Source: UBA8752 sp049610565 (GTDB lineage: Bacteria; Bacteroidota; Bacteroidia; Flavobacteriales_D; Sanyastnellaceae). From it: 64,000 bases of DNA. The stretch lies in NCBI GenBank assembly GCA_049610565.1, contig JBMYZR010000001.1:62001-126000 (forward strand), in the 5' to 3' direction. The number at the start of each line of letters is the position of its first letter. Position 1 is the first letter of the stretch. The notes below the pieces were generated by a model. That model ran no database searches. It was given only the letters and a program-made list of their open reading frames with translations, and was not told where the DNA came from. Of this stretch, positions 36,172 through 45,662 are shown in pieces. The position numbers and the translations under genes were made by a program.

Positions 36172-36711
36172 ATGACCCAGGACGAAATCCAAGACCTCAT
36201 CAAGTTCGTCGCCAAGTCCGGCGTGAACGAAGTCGAGATCGAACGCAAGGACTTCAAGATTACCATCAAGAGCTCCGGCGTCCCCAACAAGCGCGGCAGA
36301 GCCGCCGCCGCTCCCGAACCCCAAGCCGTGCACATGGCGATGCCCGCCGCCATGCCGATGCAGATGCCGATGCAGGCCGCGATGCCTGCCGCTCCGGCGC
36401 CTGCCCCGGCTCCGGCCGCCGCGCCTGCAGCCCCGGCCGCGGAACCGGCTGCCCCGGCCGCTGACGCCAACCTTGTGGAGGTGAAGAGCCCCATGATTGG
36501 CACCTTCTATCGCAAGCCGTCGCCGGACAAGGACAACTTCGTCGACGTCGGATCGGCCATCAAGGTCGGCGACACCGTGTGCGTGATCGAAGCCATGAAG
36601 CTGTTCAACGAGATCGAAAGCGAAGTCTCCGGACGCATCGTGAAGATTCTCGTGGACGACAACAGCCCGGTCGAGTACGACCAGCCGCTCTTCCTCGTGG
36701 AACCGGCCTGA
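36172..36711 (+). CDS. accB: Biotin carboxyl carrier protein of acetyl-CoA carboxylase
   Basis: A 179-residue carrier. The N-terminal part (about 1-45) is the usual AccB leader with EVEIERKDFKITI. A long Ala-Pro-Met linker follows (about 55-100), and the biotinyl domain closes the protein. The lysine that receives biotin is in VIEAMKLFNEIE, and IGTFYRKPSPD is the usual opening of the domain. ATG 36172 is preferred over an upstream TTG because it begins the conserved helix MTQDEIQDLIKF. accC follows after 31 bases. Confidence 0.95.
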   Translation: MTQDEIQDLIKFVAKSGVNEVEIERKDFKITIKSSGVPNKRGRAAAAPEPQAVHMAMPAAMPMQMPMQAAMPAAPAPAPAPAAAPAAPAAEPAAPAADANLVEVKSPMIGTFYRKPSPDKDNFVDVGSAIKVGDTVCVIEAMKLFNEIESEVSGRIVKILVDDNSPVEYDQPLFLVEPA

Positions 36712-36742
36712 GCCCTCCGGCCAGGCCCCATCGATTCTCGAC

Positions 36743-38077
36743 ATGTTCAAGAAAATCCTGATCGCCAACCGCGGTGAGATTGCCCTCCGGGTGATCCGCA
36801 CCTGCAAGGAAATGGGCATCAAGACCGTGGCGGTGTACTCCACCGCGGACGCCGAGAGCCTCCATGTCCGGTTCGCCGACGAAGCCGTGTGCATCGGCCC
36901 GGCGCCGAGCGTGAAGAGCTACCTCAACATTCCCAACATCATCGCCGCCGCGGAGATCACCAATGCGGACGCGATTCACCCGGGATACGGCTTCCTCTCG
37001 GAGAACGCCCAATTCTCCCGCGTCTGTGGCGAGAATGACATCAAGTTCATCGGCGCCTCCCCGGAGATGATCGAGGCCATGGGCGACAAGGCGTCCGCCA
37101 AGGCCACCATGGCCGCCGCCGGCGTCCCGACCATCCCCGGCAGCGAAGGCATCCTCGACAGCCTCGAAGAGGCCCTCGCCTGCGCCAAGGAGATCGGTTA
37201 CCCCGTCATGCTGAAGGCCACCGCCGGTGGTGGAGGCCGGGGCATGCGCGTCTGTCACAACGACGACGACACCGCCGACGCCTGGGACACCACCCGCCGC
37301 GAGGCTGGGGCTGCCTTTGGCAACGACGGCATGTACATGGAGAAGTTCGTGACGGAGCCCCGCCACATCGAGATCCAGATCGCCGGCGACAAAAACGGCA
37401 AGTGCTGTCACCTCTCCGAGCGCGATTGCTCCATCCAGCGCCGCCACCAGAAGCTCGTCGAGGAAACCCCGTCGCCATTCATGACCGACGACCTCCGCGA
37501 GAAGATGGGCCAAGCCGCCATCGCCGCGGGTGAGGCCGTCAAATACGAGGGCGTGGGCACCGTGGAATTTCTGGTCGATGCCGACCGGAACTTCTACTTC
37601 ATGGAGATGAACACCCGGATTCAGGTCGAGCACACCATCACCGAGGAGGTGGTCGATTACGACCTGATCAAGGAGCAGATCAAACTCGCCCATGGCGACC
37701 CGATCTCCGGACGGAACTATTACCCCAAGATGCACGCCATCCAGTGCCGCATCAACGCCGAGGATCCCGACCGCAACTTCGCGCCGAGCCCCGGCACAGT
37801 CACCGATTACCACGGACCGGGCGGACACGGCATCCGGATTGACACCCACGTCTACGCCGGCTACCGCATCCCCCCGCATTACGACAGCATGGTCGCCAAG
37901 CTCATCGTGGTCGCGCAGACCCGGGAAGAGGCCATCACCAAGATGCAGCGTGCACTGGATGAGTACATCATCGAGGGCGTCAAGACGACCATCCCCTTCC
38001 ACCAGAAGCTGATGCGCCACGACCGGTTCCGCAGCGGGGACTTCACCACGAAGTTCCTCGAGGAGGAGACGGTCTGA
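36743..38077 (+). CDS. accC: Acetyl-CoA carboxylase biotin carboxylase subunit
   Basis: AccC (444 residues) carboxylates the biotin on AccB using ATP and bicarbonate. It starts FKKILIANRGEIALRVIRTCKE. The ATP-grasp glycine loop is TAGGGGRGMRV, with the catalytic region FMEMNTRIQVEHTITE. EGVKTTIPFHQ near the C-terminus closes the standard layout. The carboxyltransferase subunits are not next to it. A strong terminator lies just after the stop. Confidence 0.96.
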   Translation: MFKKILIANRGEIALRVIRTCKEMGIKTVAVYSTADAESLHVRFADEAVCIGPAPSVKSYLNIPNIIAAAEITNADAIHPGYGFLSENAQFSRVCGENDIKFIGASPEMIEAMGDKASAKATMAAAGVPTIPGSEGILDSLEEALACAKEIGYPVMLKATAGGGGRGMRVCHNDDDTADAWDTTRREAGAAFGNDGMYMEKFVTEPRHIEIQIAGDKNGKCCHLSERDCSIQRRHQKLVEETPSPFMTDDLREKMGQAAIAAGEAVKYEGVGTVEFLVDADRNFYFMEMNTRIQVEHTITEEVVDYDLIKEQIKLAHGDPISGRNYYPKMHAIQCRINAEDPDRNFAPSPGTVTDYHGPGGHGIRIDTHVYAGYRIPPHYDSMVAKLIVVAQTREEAITKMQRALDEYIIEGVKTTIPFHQKLMRHDRFRSGDFTTKFLEEETV

Positions 38078-38095
38078 CCGCGGTTTCCACGACAT

Positions 38096-38125
38096 CGAAA
38101 AGGGCCCTTCCGGGGCCCTTTTTCG
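38096..38125. terminator. Bidirectional terminator between accC and the hldE-like gene
   Basis: CGAAAAGGGCCC pairs with GGGCCCTTTTTCG around a 5-base loop. The A and T tracts on either side allow termination on both strands, which fits its place between convergent genes. Confidence 0.88.
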
Positions 38126-38151
38126 TGCGCGCCGTTTGTCGGGTCGCTGAG

Positions 38152-38661
38152 TCAGCCTTTGAGTTTGGCCGCGATGGCCGTGGTGCTTCTCCCCGGCACG
38201 AGGTCGATGGTGGACACCCGGCCACCGTTGGCACGCACTTCGGCACTGCCCACGATGTAGCGGGGATCAGCCGAATCGGTGCAGTCCGCGTCATAGTCGC
38301 CGCCCTTGACGAGCACATCGGGCTGGACCGCCTGGATCAATTCCAGCGGCGTGTCCTCACCGAACAGAATGACCCCAGCCACCGAACGAAGTCCCGCCAC
38401 CACGAAGGCGCGGTCCGCCTCCGGCACGATCGGCCGGTCGTCTCCTTTTCCGAGACGGCGCACGCTGGCGTCGTCATTGACCCCGACCACGAGCACGTCG
38501 CCCAACCGGGCTGCCGCCTCGAGGTAGGTCACATGGCCGCGGTGGAGCAGGTCGAACACGCCGTTGGTGAAGACCACGGTTTGGCCGGCCTCACGCCACT
38601 CGGCGCATTGGTCAGCCATGGCCTGCCGGTCGAGGATGCGGTCCTGGGCCTCCATGGTCAT
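38152..38661 (-). CDS. rfaE2: D-glycero-beta-D-manno-heptose 1-phosphate adenylyltransferase
   Basis: A 169-residue nucleotidyltransferase that makes ADP-heptose for lipopolysaccharide core (the second half of HldE in E. coli, here as a separate protein). The nucleotide-binding motif is FTNGVFDLLHRGHVTYL. VVGVNDDASVRRLGKG and the late PGRSTTAIAAKLKG fit the family, and LVKGGDYDAD is typical. The first gene half (heptose-7-phosphate kinase) is not nearby. It overlaps the upstream flippase-like gene by 4 bases (ATGA), which supports this start. Confidence 0.9.
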   Translation of the reverse strand: MTMEAQDRILDRQAMADQCAEWREAGQTVVFTNGVFDLLHRGHVTYLEAAARLGDVLVVGVNDDASVRRLGKGDDRPIVPEADRAFVVAGLRSVAGVILFGEDTPLELIQAVQPDVLVKGGDYDADCTDSADPRYIVGSAEVRANGGRVSTIDLVPGRSTTAIAAKLKG

Positions 38662-39665
38662 TCGGCCTCCTGGAACTCGGGCTTCGACTTCTTCAGTCCC
38701 GCCGCCACCAGGAAGAGGTAGCCCAATCCGCCGGTGGTGATGATCATGCCGGTCTGGGCGGCCCAGATGACATTGGCCGTGGCCAACCCCAGCACCCCGC
38801 CGTACCCCAGCGCGATGAAGGCGAATTGCACGGCGAGCTGGTAGCTGCCGATGCCGCCCGGGGAGGGCAGCACCATTCCGAATCCCCCCGCCATCATGAC
38901 GAAGAGCGACTGACCGGCAGTCAGATCGTCCAGCGCGTCAATGCCGCGGAACACGACGAACGCCATGAGGAAGTACATGCTCCAGATGAAGAAGGTGTGC
39001 CCGAGGAACGCCCACTTGCGCTTCATGTGGCGAACGCTGCCGAGTCCCCTGCCGATGCCGGCAATGAAGCCGAAGACCTTGGCGAAGAAGGGCACCTGTG
39101 CCAAGGACTCCCGCCGGATCCACATGCCCACCGCGGCCAGGACGAACACCGCACCGGCGCCGGCGATCCAGGGAAGCACGCCCCCTCCCCCGGGCAGGGA
39201 AAAGGACTGGCTGAAGGCGATGAAGCTGTCGAGGTTCAGGAACAGAGCCACGGCCGTGAGGACGAACAGCAGAGCGAAGTCCACCACGCGCTCGGAGATG
39301 ACGGTCCCAAACAGCTCGTCCACCGGAATGCCGTCGGTCTGGTTCAAGGCGCCGCACCGGGCGAGCTCTCCGCTGCGCGGCACGAACGTGTTGGAGAAGT
39401 AGCTGAAGGCCACGGCGTGAACGCTGTTCCATCGGCTCGGCCTGTGTCCCAGCGGCTCCAACAGGATCAGCCAGCGCAGTCCGCGGCTGACGATGGCGAG
39501 GTAGCCCATCAGGAAGCTGGCGGCGATGCTCCATCCGCTGGCGCTGCGCATGTCGGCCCACAACGCGTCCGGATCTTCCACGGCACCCATGGCCAACCAG
39601 AACAGCAGCCCCCCGATGCCGAGCATCAGGGCATACTTGACGACCTGGCCGATGCGGCCCTTCAT
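38658..39665 (-). CDS. Flippase-like membrane protein (lysylphosphatidylglycerol synthase TM-region family)
   Basis: A 335-residue protein with about eight hydrophobic helices. The pattern FVPRSGELARCGALNQTDG followed by ISERVVDFALLF belongs to the UPF0104/AglD/MprF-TM family, whose members are lipid flippases or their membrane parts. GIGSYQLAVQFAF near the C-terminus is also typical. It overlaps panD and the heptose adenylyltransferase gene by 4 bases on each side, so the three form one operon. A second member of the family is at 43419-44495. Substrate unknown. Confidence 0.82.
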   Translation of the reverse strand: MKGRIGQVVKYALMLGIGGLLFWLAMGAVEDPDALWADMRSASGWSIAASFLMGYLAIVSRGLRWLILLEPLGHRPSRWNSVHAVAFSYFSNTFVPRSGELARCGALNQTDGIPVDELFGTVISERVVDFALLFVLTAVALFLNLDSFIAFSQSFSLPGGGGVLPWIAGAGAVFVLAAVGMWIRRESLAQVPFFAKVFGFIAGIGRGLGSVRHMKRKWAFLGHTFFIWSMYFLMAFVVFRGIDALDDLTAGQSLFVMMAGGFGMVLPSPGGIGSYQLAVQFAFIALGYGGVLGLATANVIWAAQTGMIITTGGLGYLFLVAAGLKKSKPEFQEAE

Positions 39666-40015
39666 CCTTGGATGCGGTTGGTGGCGGTGTCGGGGAACAC
39701 CACGGTGGGCTTGAAGGTCCGGGCCTCCTCGATCTCCATGCTCGCGTAGGCGATCACGATCACGATGTCGCCCGGTTGGCAGCGCCGCGCAGCCGGACCG
39801 TTCAGGCACACCTGCCCGGTGCCGCGCTGGCCTTCGATGACGTACGTCTCGATGCGCTCCCCGTTGTTGCAGTTGACGATTTGGACCTTCTCCCCGATCA
39901 CGAGGTCCGCGGCCTCAATCAGGTCCGGGTCCAATGTGATGCTCCCGATGTAGTTCAGGTCCGCCTCGGTGATGGTGATGCGGTGCAGCTTGGACCGCAT
40001 GATGTCGATGCGCAT
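39662..40015 (-). CDS. panD: Aspartate 1-decarboxylase proenzyme
   Basis: PanD (117 residues) decarboxylates aspartate to beta-alanine for pantothenate and coenzyme A. The self-cleavage site that forms the pyruvoyl group is the Gly-Ser in NYIGSITLD. NGERIETYVIEG, LNGPAARRCQPGD and IVIAYASM are standard. It is the first gene of an operon with the flippase-like and heptose adenylyltransferase genes. Its ATG lies 5 bases after a TAATTTCG box. Confidence 0.95.
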   Translation of the reverse strand: MRIDIMRSKLHRITITEADLNYIGSITLDPDLIEAADLVIGEKVQIVNCNNGERIETYVIEGQRGTGQVCLNGPAARRCQPGDIVIVIAYASMEIEEARTFKPTVVFPDTATNRIQG

Positions 40016-40020
40016 GGCCG

Positions 40021-40028
40021 CGAAATTA
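40021..40028 (-). promoter_or_regulatory. -7 box for panD, nearly leaderless
   Basis: On the minus strand TAATTTCG ends 5 bases before the panD ATG. It lies in the 27-base gap after the OmpA-like gene. Confidence 0.55.
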
Positions 40029-40042
40029 GGGCATGGAACGCC

Positions 40043-41626
40043 TCAGGGGCGCTGCGCGGAAATCAGGTACAACTCGGTCCTCCGGCTCCGCTCTGCGAGG
40101 CTCTCGGGACAGTCCACGCCCTCCGGACAGCGGACCATCGGCCGGTCCGACCCGTGCCCCTCGACCCGGATGCGCTGTGGCGGAACCCCGGCGAACTCCA
40201 GGTGGGTGGCCACCTGACGGGCGCGCTCCTTGGCCAAGCGCACATTGTCCTGTGCGAGACCGTCCGGGCTGGCGTGGCCCATGACCAACACCTGCACGTC
40301 CTCCGCCTCGCGGCACGCCAGCGCCCAAGCCTTGAGGTCGATGGACCCCTGCTTCGACACGGAGGGGCTTCCCACCGCATGGAACACCACCCAATCCGCA
40401 GGCCGATTGCCGGCGAGGAGGGGCGACAAGGCGGGCAAGCTGGACCGGTCGATGGCGTTGACCTCCCATCCTCCGATGGCCATGGCCGCGAGCAGGTTCA
40501 ACCGCCACACGTCGCCCATCAGGGAGAACCGTTGAATGACCTGGCCAGCGCCGTCCGTCCATTCGGCCATCGCCGTGGCGCAGGACACGCCTGCCGGACG
40601 TTCCGCCACCCACCGCGTTCCCCGATCGACCGGCAAACCGTCCAGTGTCACGCGGCCATCGGCATCGCTCACCAGCTCTGTGACCGGCATGCCCGTTCCG
40701 GCATCCTCCAAGGTCCACCGCACACCGGCGATGGGCTCGCCCGCGCAGCGCACGGTCAGGGAATGGCCCGCGAGCCTGTCAGGCTCCCCCTCCGTCGTGT
40801 TCTCCCCTGCGGCTCGAGGCAAACCGCGGATCCACCACGGATCAACCCCGCCTGCCCCGGACCGTCCATCGGTGGCCAGCCAGCCTCCCGACACCGGATG
40901 GGGAGCCAGTGCCCACTCGTCTCCCGGGGAATTCAATGCCGTCAGGATGTGGGCGCGGGCATAGTTTCCGCGGCGGGGAATGCGCGCGACATCGAAGCCC
41001 CCGGACCAAGCGCCCTCGAATTCGGAATGCACCAATCCGGCCGCATCGGGCCGCAAGGCCACCAGGAGATCCCCCTCCCGGCCCGATTGGACATCGAACA
41101 TGGCAAACGCCGCTTCTCCTTTCCAGAATTCCAGAACCGGAACGGGCCAAGGCGGCGTCCACAGCCCATCCGGCCGGCGGGCACTCAACCAGATGGTGAG
41201 CCGTTCGCGGTCCAGAGCGCTGATCACCGCCATGTCGGAAGCCGGGTCAATGTCCACGTGGAGAATCTCCCCCACATCGGCCCAGGCCGCATCGCGGGTG
41301 GGCACCCGCCCCCATGCCTTGGGCACGCCGGATGATCCGGGCCCTGCCTGCAGTTCGGCGATGCGGGTCGTGCCCTTGGCCCAATCCGGCCGCCCCCCGG
41401 TTTCGTCTGCGGTGGTCAGCAGGACGACTTGGCGTCCGTCCGTGCCGAGCACGAGTTCGTGGCCGGATGTGGCCCCTCCGGCCAGCCTCTGCCAATCGGA
41501 TTCAGATGCCGGGCGCGTGCCCTGCGCCGCCCCCGGTGTCGATTGCGCGTGCAACAGCGAACAGGCCGCCACCAGCAGCACGGCCAGACCGGACGGTCCA
41601 ATCAGCAAGGCCCTCCAGTCGCTCAC
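40043..41626 (-). CDS. OmpA-family outer-membrane-associated protein
   Basis: A 527-residue exported protein. The N-terminal signal (SGLAVLLVAACSLLHA) contains a Cys that might act as a lipid site, though the context fits a plain signal peptide better. The middle is a long beta-rich region of unknown fold. The last 115 residues are an OmpA-like peptidoglycan-binding domain (VLVMGHASPDGLAQDNVRLA, RERARQVATHLEFAGV-like pattern, RIRVEGHGSD). It starts at a GTG that overlaps the upstream DUF3109 stop (GTGA), so the two genes are coupled. An anchoring role in the cell wall is inferred. Confidence 0.8.
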   Translation of the reverse strand: MSDWRALLIGPSGLAVLLVAACSLLHAQSTPGAAQGTRPASESDWQRLAGGATSGHELVLGTDGRQVVLLTTADETGGRPDWAKGTTRIAELQAGPGSSGVPKAWGRVPTRDAAWADVGEILHVDIDPASDMAVISALDRERLTIWLSARRPDGLWTPPWPVPVLEFWKGEAAFAMFDVQSGREGDLLVALRPDAAGLVHSEFEGAWSGGFDVARIPRRGNYARAHILTALNSPGDEWALAPHPVSGGWLATDGRSGAGGVDPWWIRGLPRAAGENTTEGEPDRLAGHSLTVRCAGEPIAGVRWTLEDAGTGMPVTELVSDADGRVTLDGLPVDRGTRWVAERPAGVSCATAMAEWTDGAGQVIQRFSLMGDVWRLNLLAAMAIGGWEVNAIDRSSLPALSPLLAGNRPADWVVFHAVGSPSVSKQGSIDLKAWALACREAEDVQVLVMGHASPDGLAQDNVRLAKERARQVATHLEFAGVPPQRIRVEGHGSDRPMVRCPEGVDCPESLAERSRRTELYLISAQRP

Positions 41627-42237
41627 CGGCCGGTCCCGTTGTCAGTTCGACCTTCACCGTTGCGCTGCGCTTCGTTCCATTGGGCCTCGGCCTCGCACGC
41701 TGCATCGTACCACGGCTGACCAAACTTGCGCACGAGGGCATCCTTGCAGAACCGCAGGATGCTGAGGTCCAGTCCGGTGCCGCACGCCACCGCTCCATCG
41801 CAGATGGGCCACCGGTGGTAGTTCACCGCAGTCAGGTCCTTGAGGTCCGTCAGGCGGATGGGGTACAAATGGCAGCTGATCGGTTTGCGCCAGGACAGCT
41901 CTCCCGCCATCCACGCCTGCTCAAACGAACACTTGGCGGTCCCGTCCTCGTCGAAGGTGGCGTAGACGCACTCACGGCCGTCGACGATGGGCGTCACGGC
42001 ATCGCCGTCGCCATCCACGACGTGGAGACCCTCCCGCTCGATCACGGCCAGGCTGTCCGGCTTGAGCCGGCCCTTGACCACATCGAAGGCGGCCTCGACC
42101 TCCGCGATCTCCTCCGGGGCCAGCGGCGCTCCGCTTTCCCCCTCGACGCAACACGCGCCCTTGCACGCCTTGAGATCACAACAGAATCGCCGGTCGAAAA
42201 TCTCGGTGCTGAGCAGGGTGTCGTCAATCAGAATCAC
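41623..42237 (-). CDS. DUF3109 cysteine-rich protein
   Basis: A 204-residue cytosolic protein of the DUF3109 family, distant from the YkgJ zinc/iron-chelating group. Cysteine clusters appear as FCCDLKACKGACC at the N-terminus, then GRECVYA, AKCSFEQAW, PISCHLYPIR and WPICDGAVACG, suggesting a metal or iron-sulfur site. No function is established. GTG 42237 is the likely start: it gives the conserved MILIDDTLLSTEIFD beginning and follows a TAAATTGG box by 5 bases. It overlaps the OmpA-like gene. Confidence 0.82.
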   Translation of the reverse strand: MILIDDTLLSTEIFDRRFCCDLKACKGACCVEGESGAPLAPEEIAEVEAAFDVVKGRLKPDSLAVIEREGLHVVDGDGDAVTPIVDGRECVYATFDEDGTAKCSFEQAWMAGELSWRKPISCHLYPIRLTDLKDLTAVNYHRWPICDGAVACGTGLDLSILRFCKDALVRKFGQPWYDAACEAEAQWNEAQRNGEGRTDNGTGR

Positions 42238-42242
42238 GGCGA

Positions 42243-42250
42243 CCAATTTA
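42243..42250 (-). promoter_or_regulatory. -7 box for the DUF3109 gene, nearly leaderless
   Basis: On the minus strand TAAATTGG ends 5 bases before the GTG start. Confidence 0.45.
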
Positions 42251-42296
42251 CGGGGGCCGGATGCGCAAAACCGCGATGTGTGCGCGGTGCCCGGGG

Positions 42297-42304
42297 TAAC
42301 TTGC
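42297..42304 (+). promoter_or_regulatory. -7 box for the radical SAM gene, nearly leaderless
   Basis: TAACTTGC ends 5 bases before the GTG at 42310. Confidence 0.45.
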
Positions 42305-42309
42305 ACACG

Positions 42310-43419
42310 GTGATTTCCCCGGTGTCCATCCCCCCCTCTCGGACGACCGCCCGAAGCGCGTTCTCCCGCGCCCGGGCCCGGCTTGGCGACCGGTGGCGCC
42401 GCGTGGCCGTCCTCAATCCAACCCGGTTGGCCAACGCCCTGCGGCTGAGGCGCTCCTTCTCCCGCTCCCTCACCGCACGGGATGCCGGGTCGACCCTGCC
42501 CGAATTGACGGCGTGGCCCATGAGCCTGAGCGTGGAGCCCACCACATCCTGCAACCTGCGCTGCCCAGAATGCCCCAGTGGCCTGAGGTCCTTCACGCGG
42601 CCCACGGGCATGCTGGATCCCGACCGGCTGTCGGACCTGCTCCTCGGGCCGGAAGGCCTCGCGAGGGAATTGGTCTACCTCAACCTCTATTTCCAAGGGG
42701 AACCCTATCTCCACCCCGGCATGGATGACCTCGTCCGGGTCGGCAAGCAAGCCGGCCTGTATGTGAGCACGTCCACCAATGCGCACTTCATTGACGGCGA
42801 CCGGGCGAGGAGCCTGGTCGACAGCGGGATTGATCGGCTCATCATCTCGATCGACGGCGCGGACCAGGACGCCTACTCCAGCTATCGGGTGGGGGGCAAA
42901 TTGGAGAAGGTGCTCGCCGGCACCCGAGCCGTGCTTGAGGCCAAGGCCGAGAAAGGAAGCCGCACCCCGCATGTCGTCTGGCAGTTCCTCGTGGTGGGCA
43001 CCAACGAACACCAGTTGGGCCAACTGCAGGACATGGCCGCTGAATACGGGGTGGACGAATTCGTGGTGAAGACGGCCCAGCTCGATGCGCCCGAAGACGG
43101 CCACCCGCTACTGACCCGGGACCCCAAACTCAGGCGGTACGACCGTTCCCCCGATGGCCGGTGGACCTTGCGCAACCCCCTCCTCGACCAATGCTGGCGC
43201 ATGTGGCAGGGGGCCGTGGTCACGTGGGACGGACAAGTCGTGCCGTGCTGTTTCGACAAGGATGCCGCCCACGCCATGGGAACGGCCACCGATGGGGCTT
43301 CATTCCGCACCCTCTGGCACGCGGACCGCTATCACCGGTTCCGAAACGCCATCTTCACCCACCGCGCCGGCATGGACATGTGCCGGAATTGCACGGAAGG
43401 CACCCAAGTCTGGGCCTGA
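42310..43419 (+). CDS. Radical SAM/SPASM domain protein
   Basis: A 369-residue radical SAM enzyme. The [4Fe-4S] motif CxxxCxxC is CNLRCPEC at about residue 82, followed by the usual FQGEPYLHPGMDD and ISIDGADQDAYSSYR strands. The C-terminal SPASM-type cysteines are in LDQCWRMWQG, GQVVPCCFDKD and MDMCRNCTEG, so it binds at least one extra cluster. The substrate cannot be read from the sequence. The N-terminus is Arg-rich. The start is a GTG placed by the -7 box. Its stop overlaps the ATG of the next gene (TGATG), which ties the two together. Confidence 0.85.
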   Translation: MISPVSIPPSRTTARSAFSRARARLGDRWRRVAVLNPTRLANALRLRRSFSRSLTARDAGSTLPELTAWPMSLSVEPTTSCNLRCPECPSGLRSFTRPTGMLDPDRLSDLLLGPEGLARELVYLNLYFQGEPYLHPGMDDLVRVGKQAGLYVSTSTNAHFIDGDRARSLVDSGIDRLIISIDGADQDAYSSYRVGGKLEKVLAGTRAVLEAKAEKGSRTPHVVWQFLVVGTNEHQLGQLQDMAAEYGVDEFVVKTAQLDAPEDGHPLLTRDPKLRRYDRSPDGRWTLRNPLLDQCWRMWQGAVVTWDGQVVPCCFDKDAAHAMGTATDGASFRTLWHADRYHRFRNAIFTHRAGMDMCRNCTEGTQVWA

Positions 43420-44495
43420 TGGACCGACACTCCACCCGACCGGCGCTGGGTCCGCTCAAAGCGTTGCTGCCCCTGGGCATCGGCCTGGCCGTGGTGGCGT
43501 GGATGGTGCGTCGCGCACTCGCCGAACAGGGCGGGTGGGAGGCGATCGAAGGGGCCATCACCGTGCCGGGATGGCCGGCATCCCTCGCCTTCCTGGTCCT
43601 CTGTGTGTTTCTCCGGGACACCGGGTACGTGCTGCGGCTGAAGTGGCTGGCCAACGGAGCCCTGACGTGGAGACAGGCCATCGAGACCACGGTGCTCTGG
43701 GAGTTTGCTTCCGCCATCACCCCGGGCATTGTCGGGGGCGGTGCCGTCGCCATCTGGGGCATTCACCGGCAGGGGATGTCGGCCGGGCGAAGCACGGCGT
43801 TGGTCTTCTCCACTGCCCTCATGGACGAGCTGTTTTACGTGATCGCTGTCCCCCCGCTCGTGCTCCTGCTCGGTGAGGCGGTGCGGCCCGAGGGCATCGG
43901 CAGCGAATTCGGGTGGGGCGTGTTCTGGGCGGGGTGGGGACTGACCCTCGGTCTGGCGGTCATCATTGGGTTTGGCCTCTTCCTCGCGCCAAACACCACG
44001 CACCGGATGCTTCGCCGGCCGGCAGCATGGCGTGTCATCGCCCACTGGCGCCCTGCAGTGGAGCGGTACGCCGACGACCTGCGCGAGAGCGCCGACGCCA
44101 TGAAGGGCCTGTCCCGCCGCCGCTGGGCCGCCGCCTTCAGCGCCACCTTGGTCAGCTGGACGGCCCGGTTCCTCAGCCTCGTCGCCGTCCTGGGCATGGT
44201 CGTCGCTCCCCTGTGGAGCCTCGACGCCGTGTTGATCGTGGCGCGGCAACTGGTCATGTGGATCTTCCTGCTCATCAGCCCCACGCCGGGTTCAAGCGGT
44301 GTGGCCGAGTGGCTGCTGAGCGTCTTCTTCGGAGAGTGGTTCGCCTCGGCGCCCTCTCCATTGGCCCTTCCGATGACCATGCTTCTGTGGCGCATGGCGA
44401 CCCACTTCGTGTACCTGCTCGCCGGGGTGTTGGTCATTCCCGGGTGGATGCGCAGGACGGGGGATGGCAAAGCCGTCCGCAGTGCCGAACTTTGA
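43419..44495 (+). CDS. Flippase-like membrane protein, second copy
   Basis: A 358-residue protein with about eight hydrophobic helices, of the lysylphosphatidylglycerol synthase TM-region/UPF0104 family. Typical parts are LWEFASAITPGIVGGGAVAIW (substrate-site loop) and LISPTPGSSGVAEW near the C-terminus. It is only distantly similar to the copy at 38658-39665. It is translationally coupled to the radical SAM gene, so it may move a lipid-linked product that the radical SAM enzyme modifies; that link is inference. Confidence 0.82.
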   Translation: MDRHSTRPALGPLKALLPLGIGLAVVAWMVRRALAEQGGWEAIEGAITVPGWPASLAFLVLCVFLRDTGYVLRLKWLANGALTWRQAIETTVLWEFASAITPGIVGGGAVAIWGIHRQGMSAGRSTALVFSTALMDELFYVIAVPPLVLLLGEAVRPEGIGSEFGWGVFWAGWGLTLGLAVIIGFGLFLAPNTTHRMLRRPAAWRVIAHWRPAVERYADDLRESADAMKGLSRRRWAAAFSATLVSWTARFLSLVAVLGMVVAPLWSLDAVLIVARQLVMWIFLLISPTPGSSGVAEWLLSVFFGEWFASAPSPLALPMTMLLWRMATHFVYLLAGVLVIPGWMRRTGDGKAVRSAEL

Positions 44496-44498
44496 GGC

Positions 44499-45658
<1,160 letters not shown>

Positions 45659-45662
<4 letters not shown>

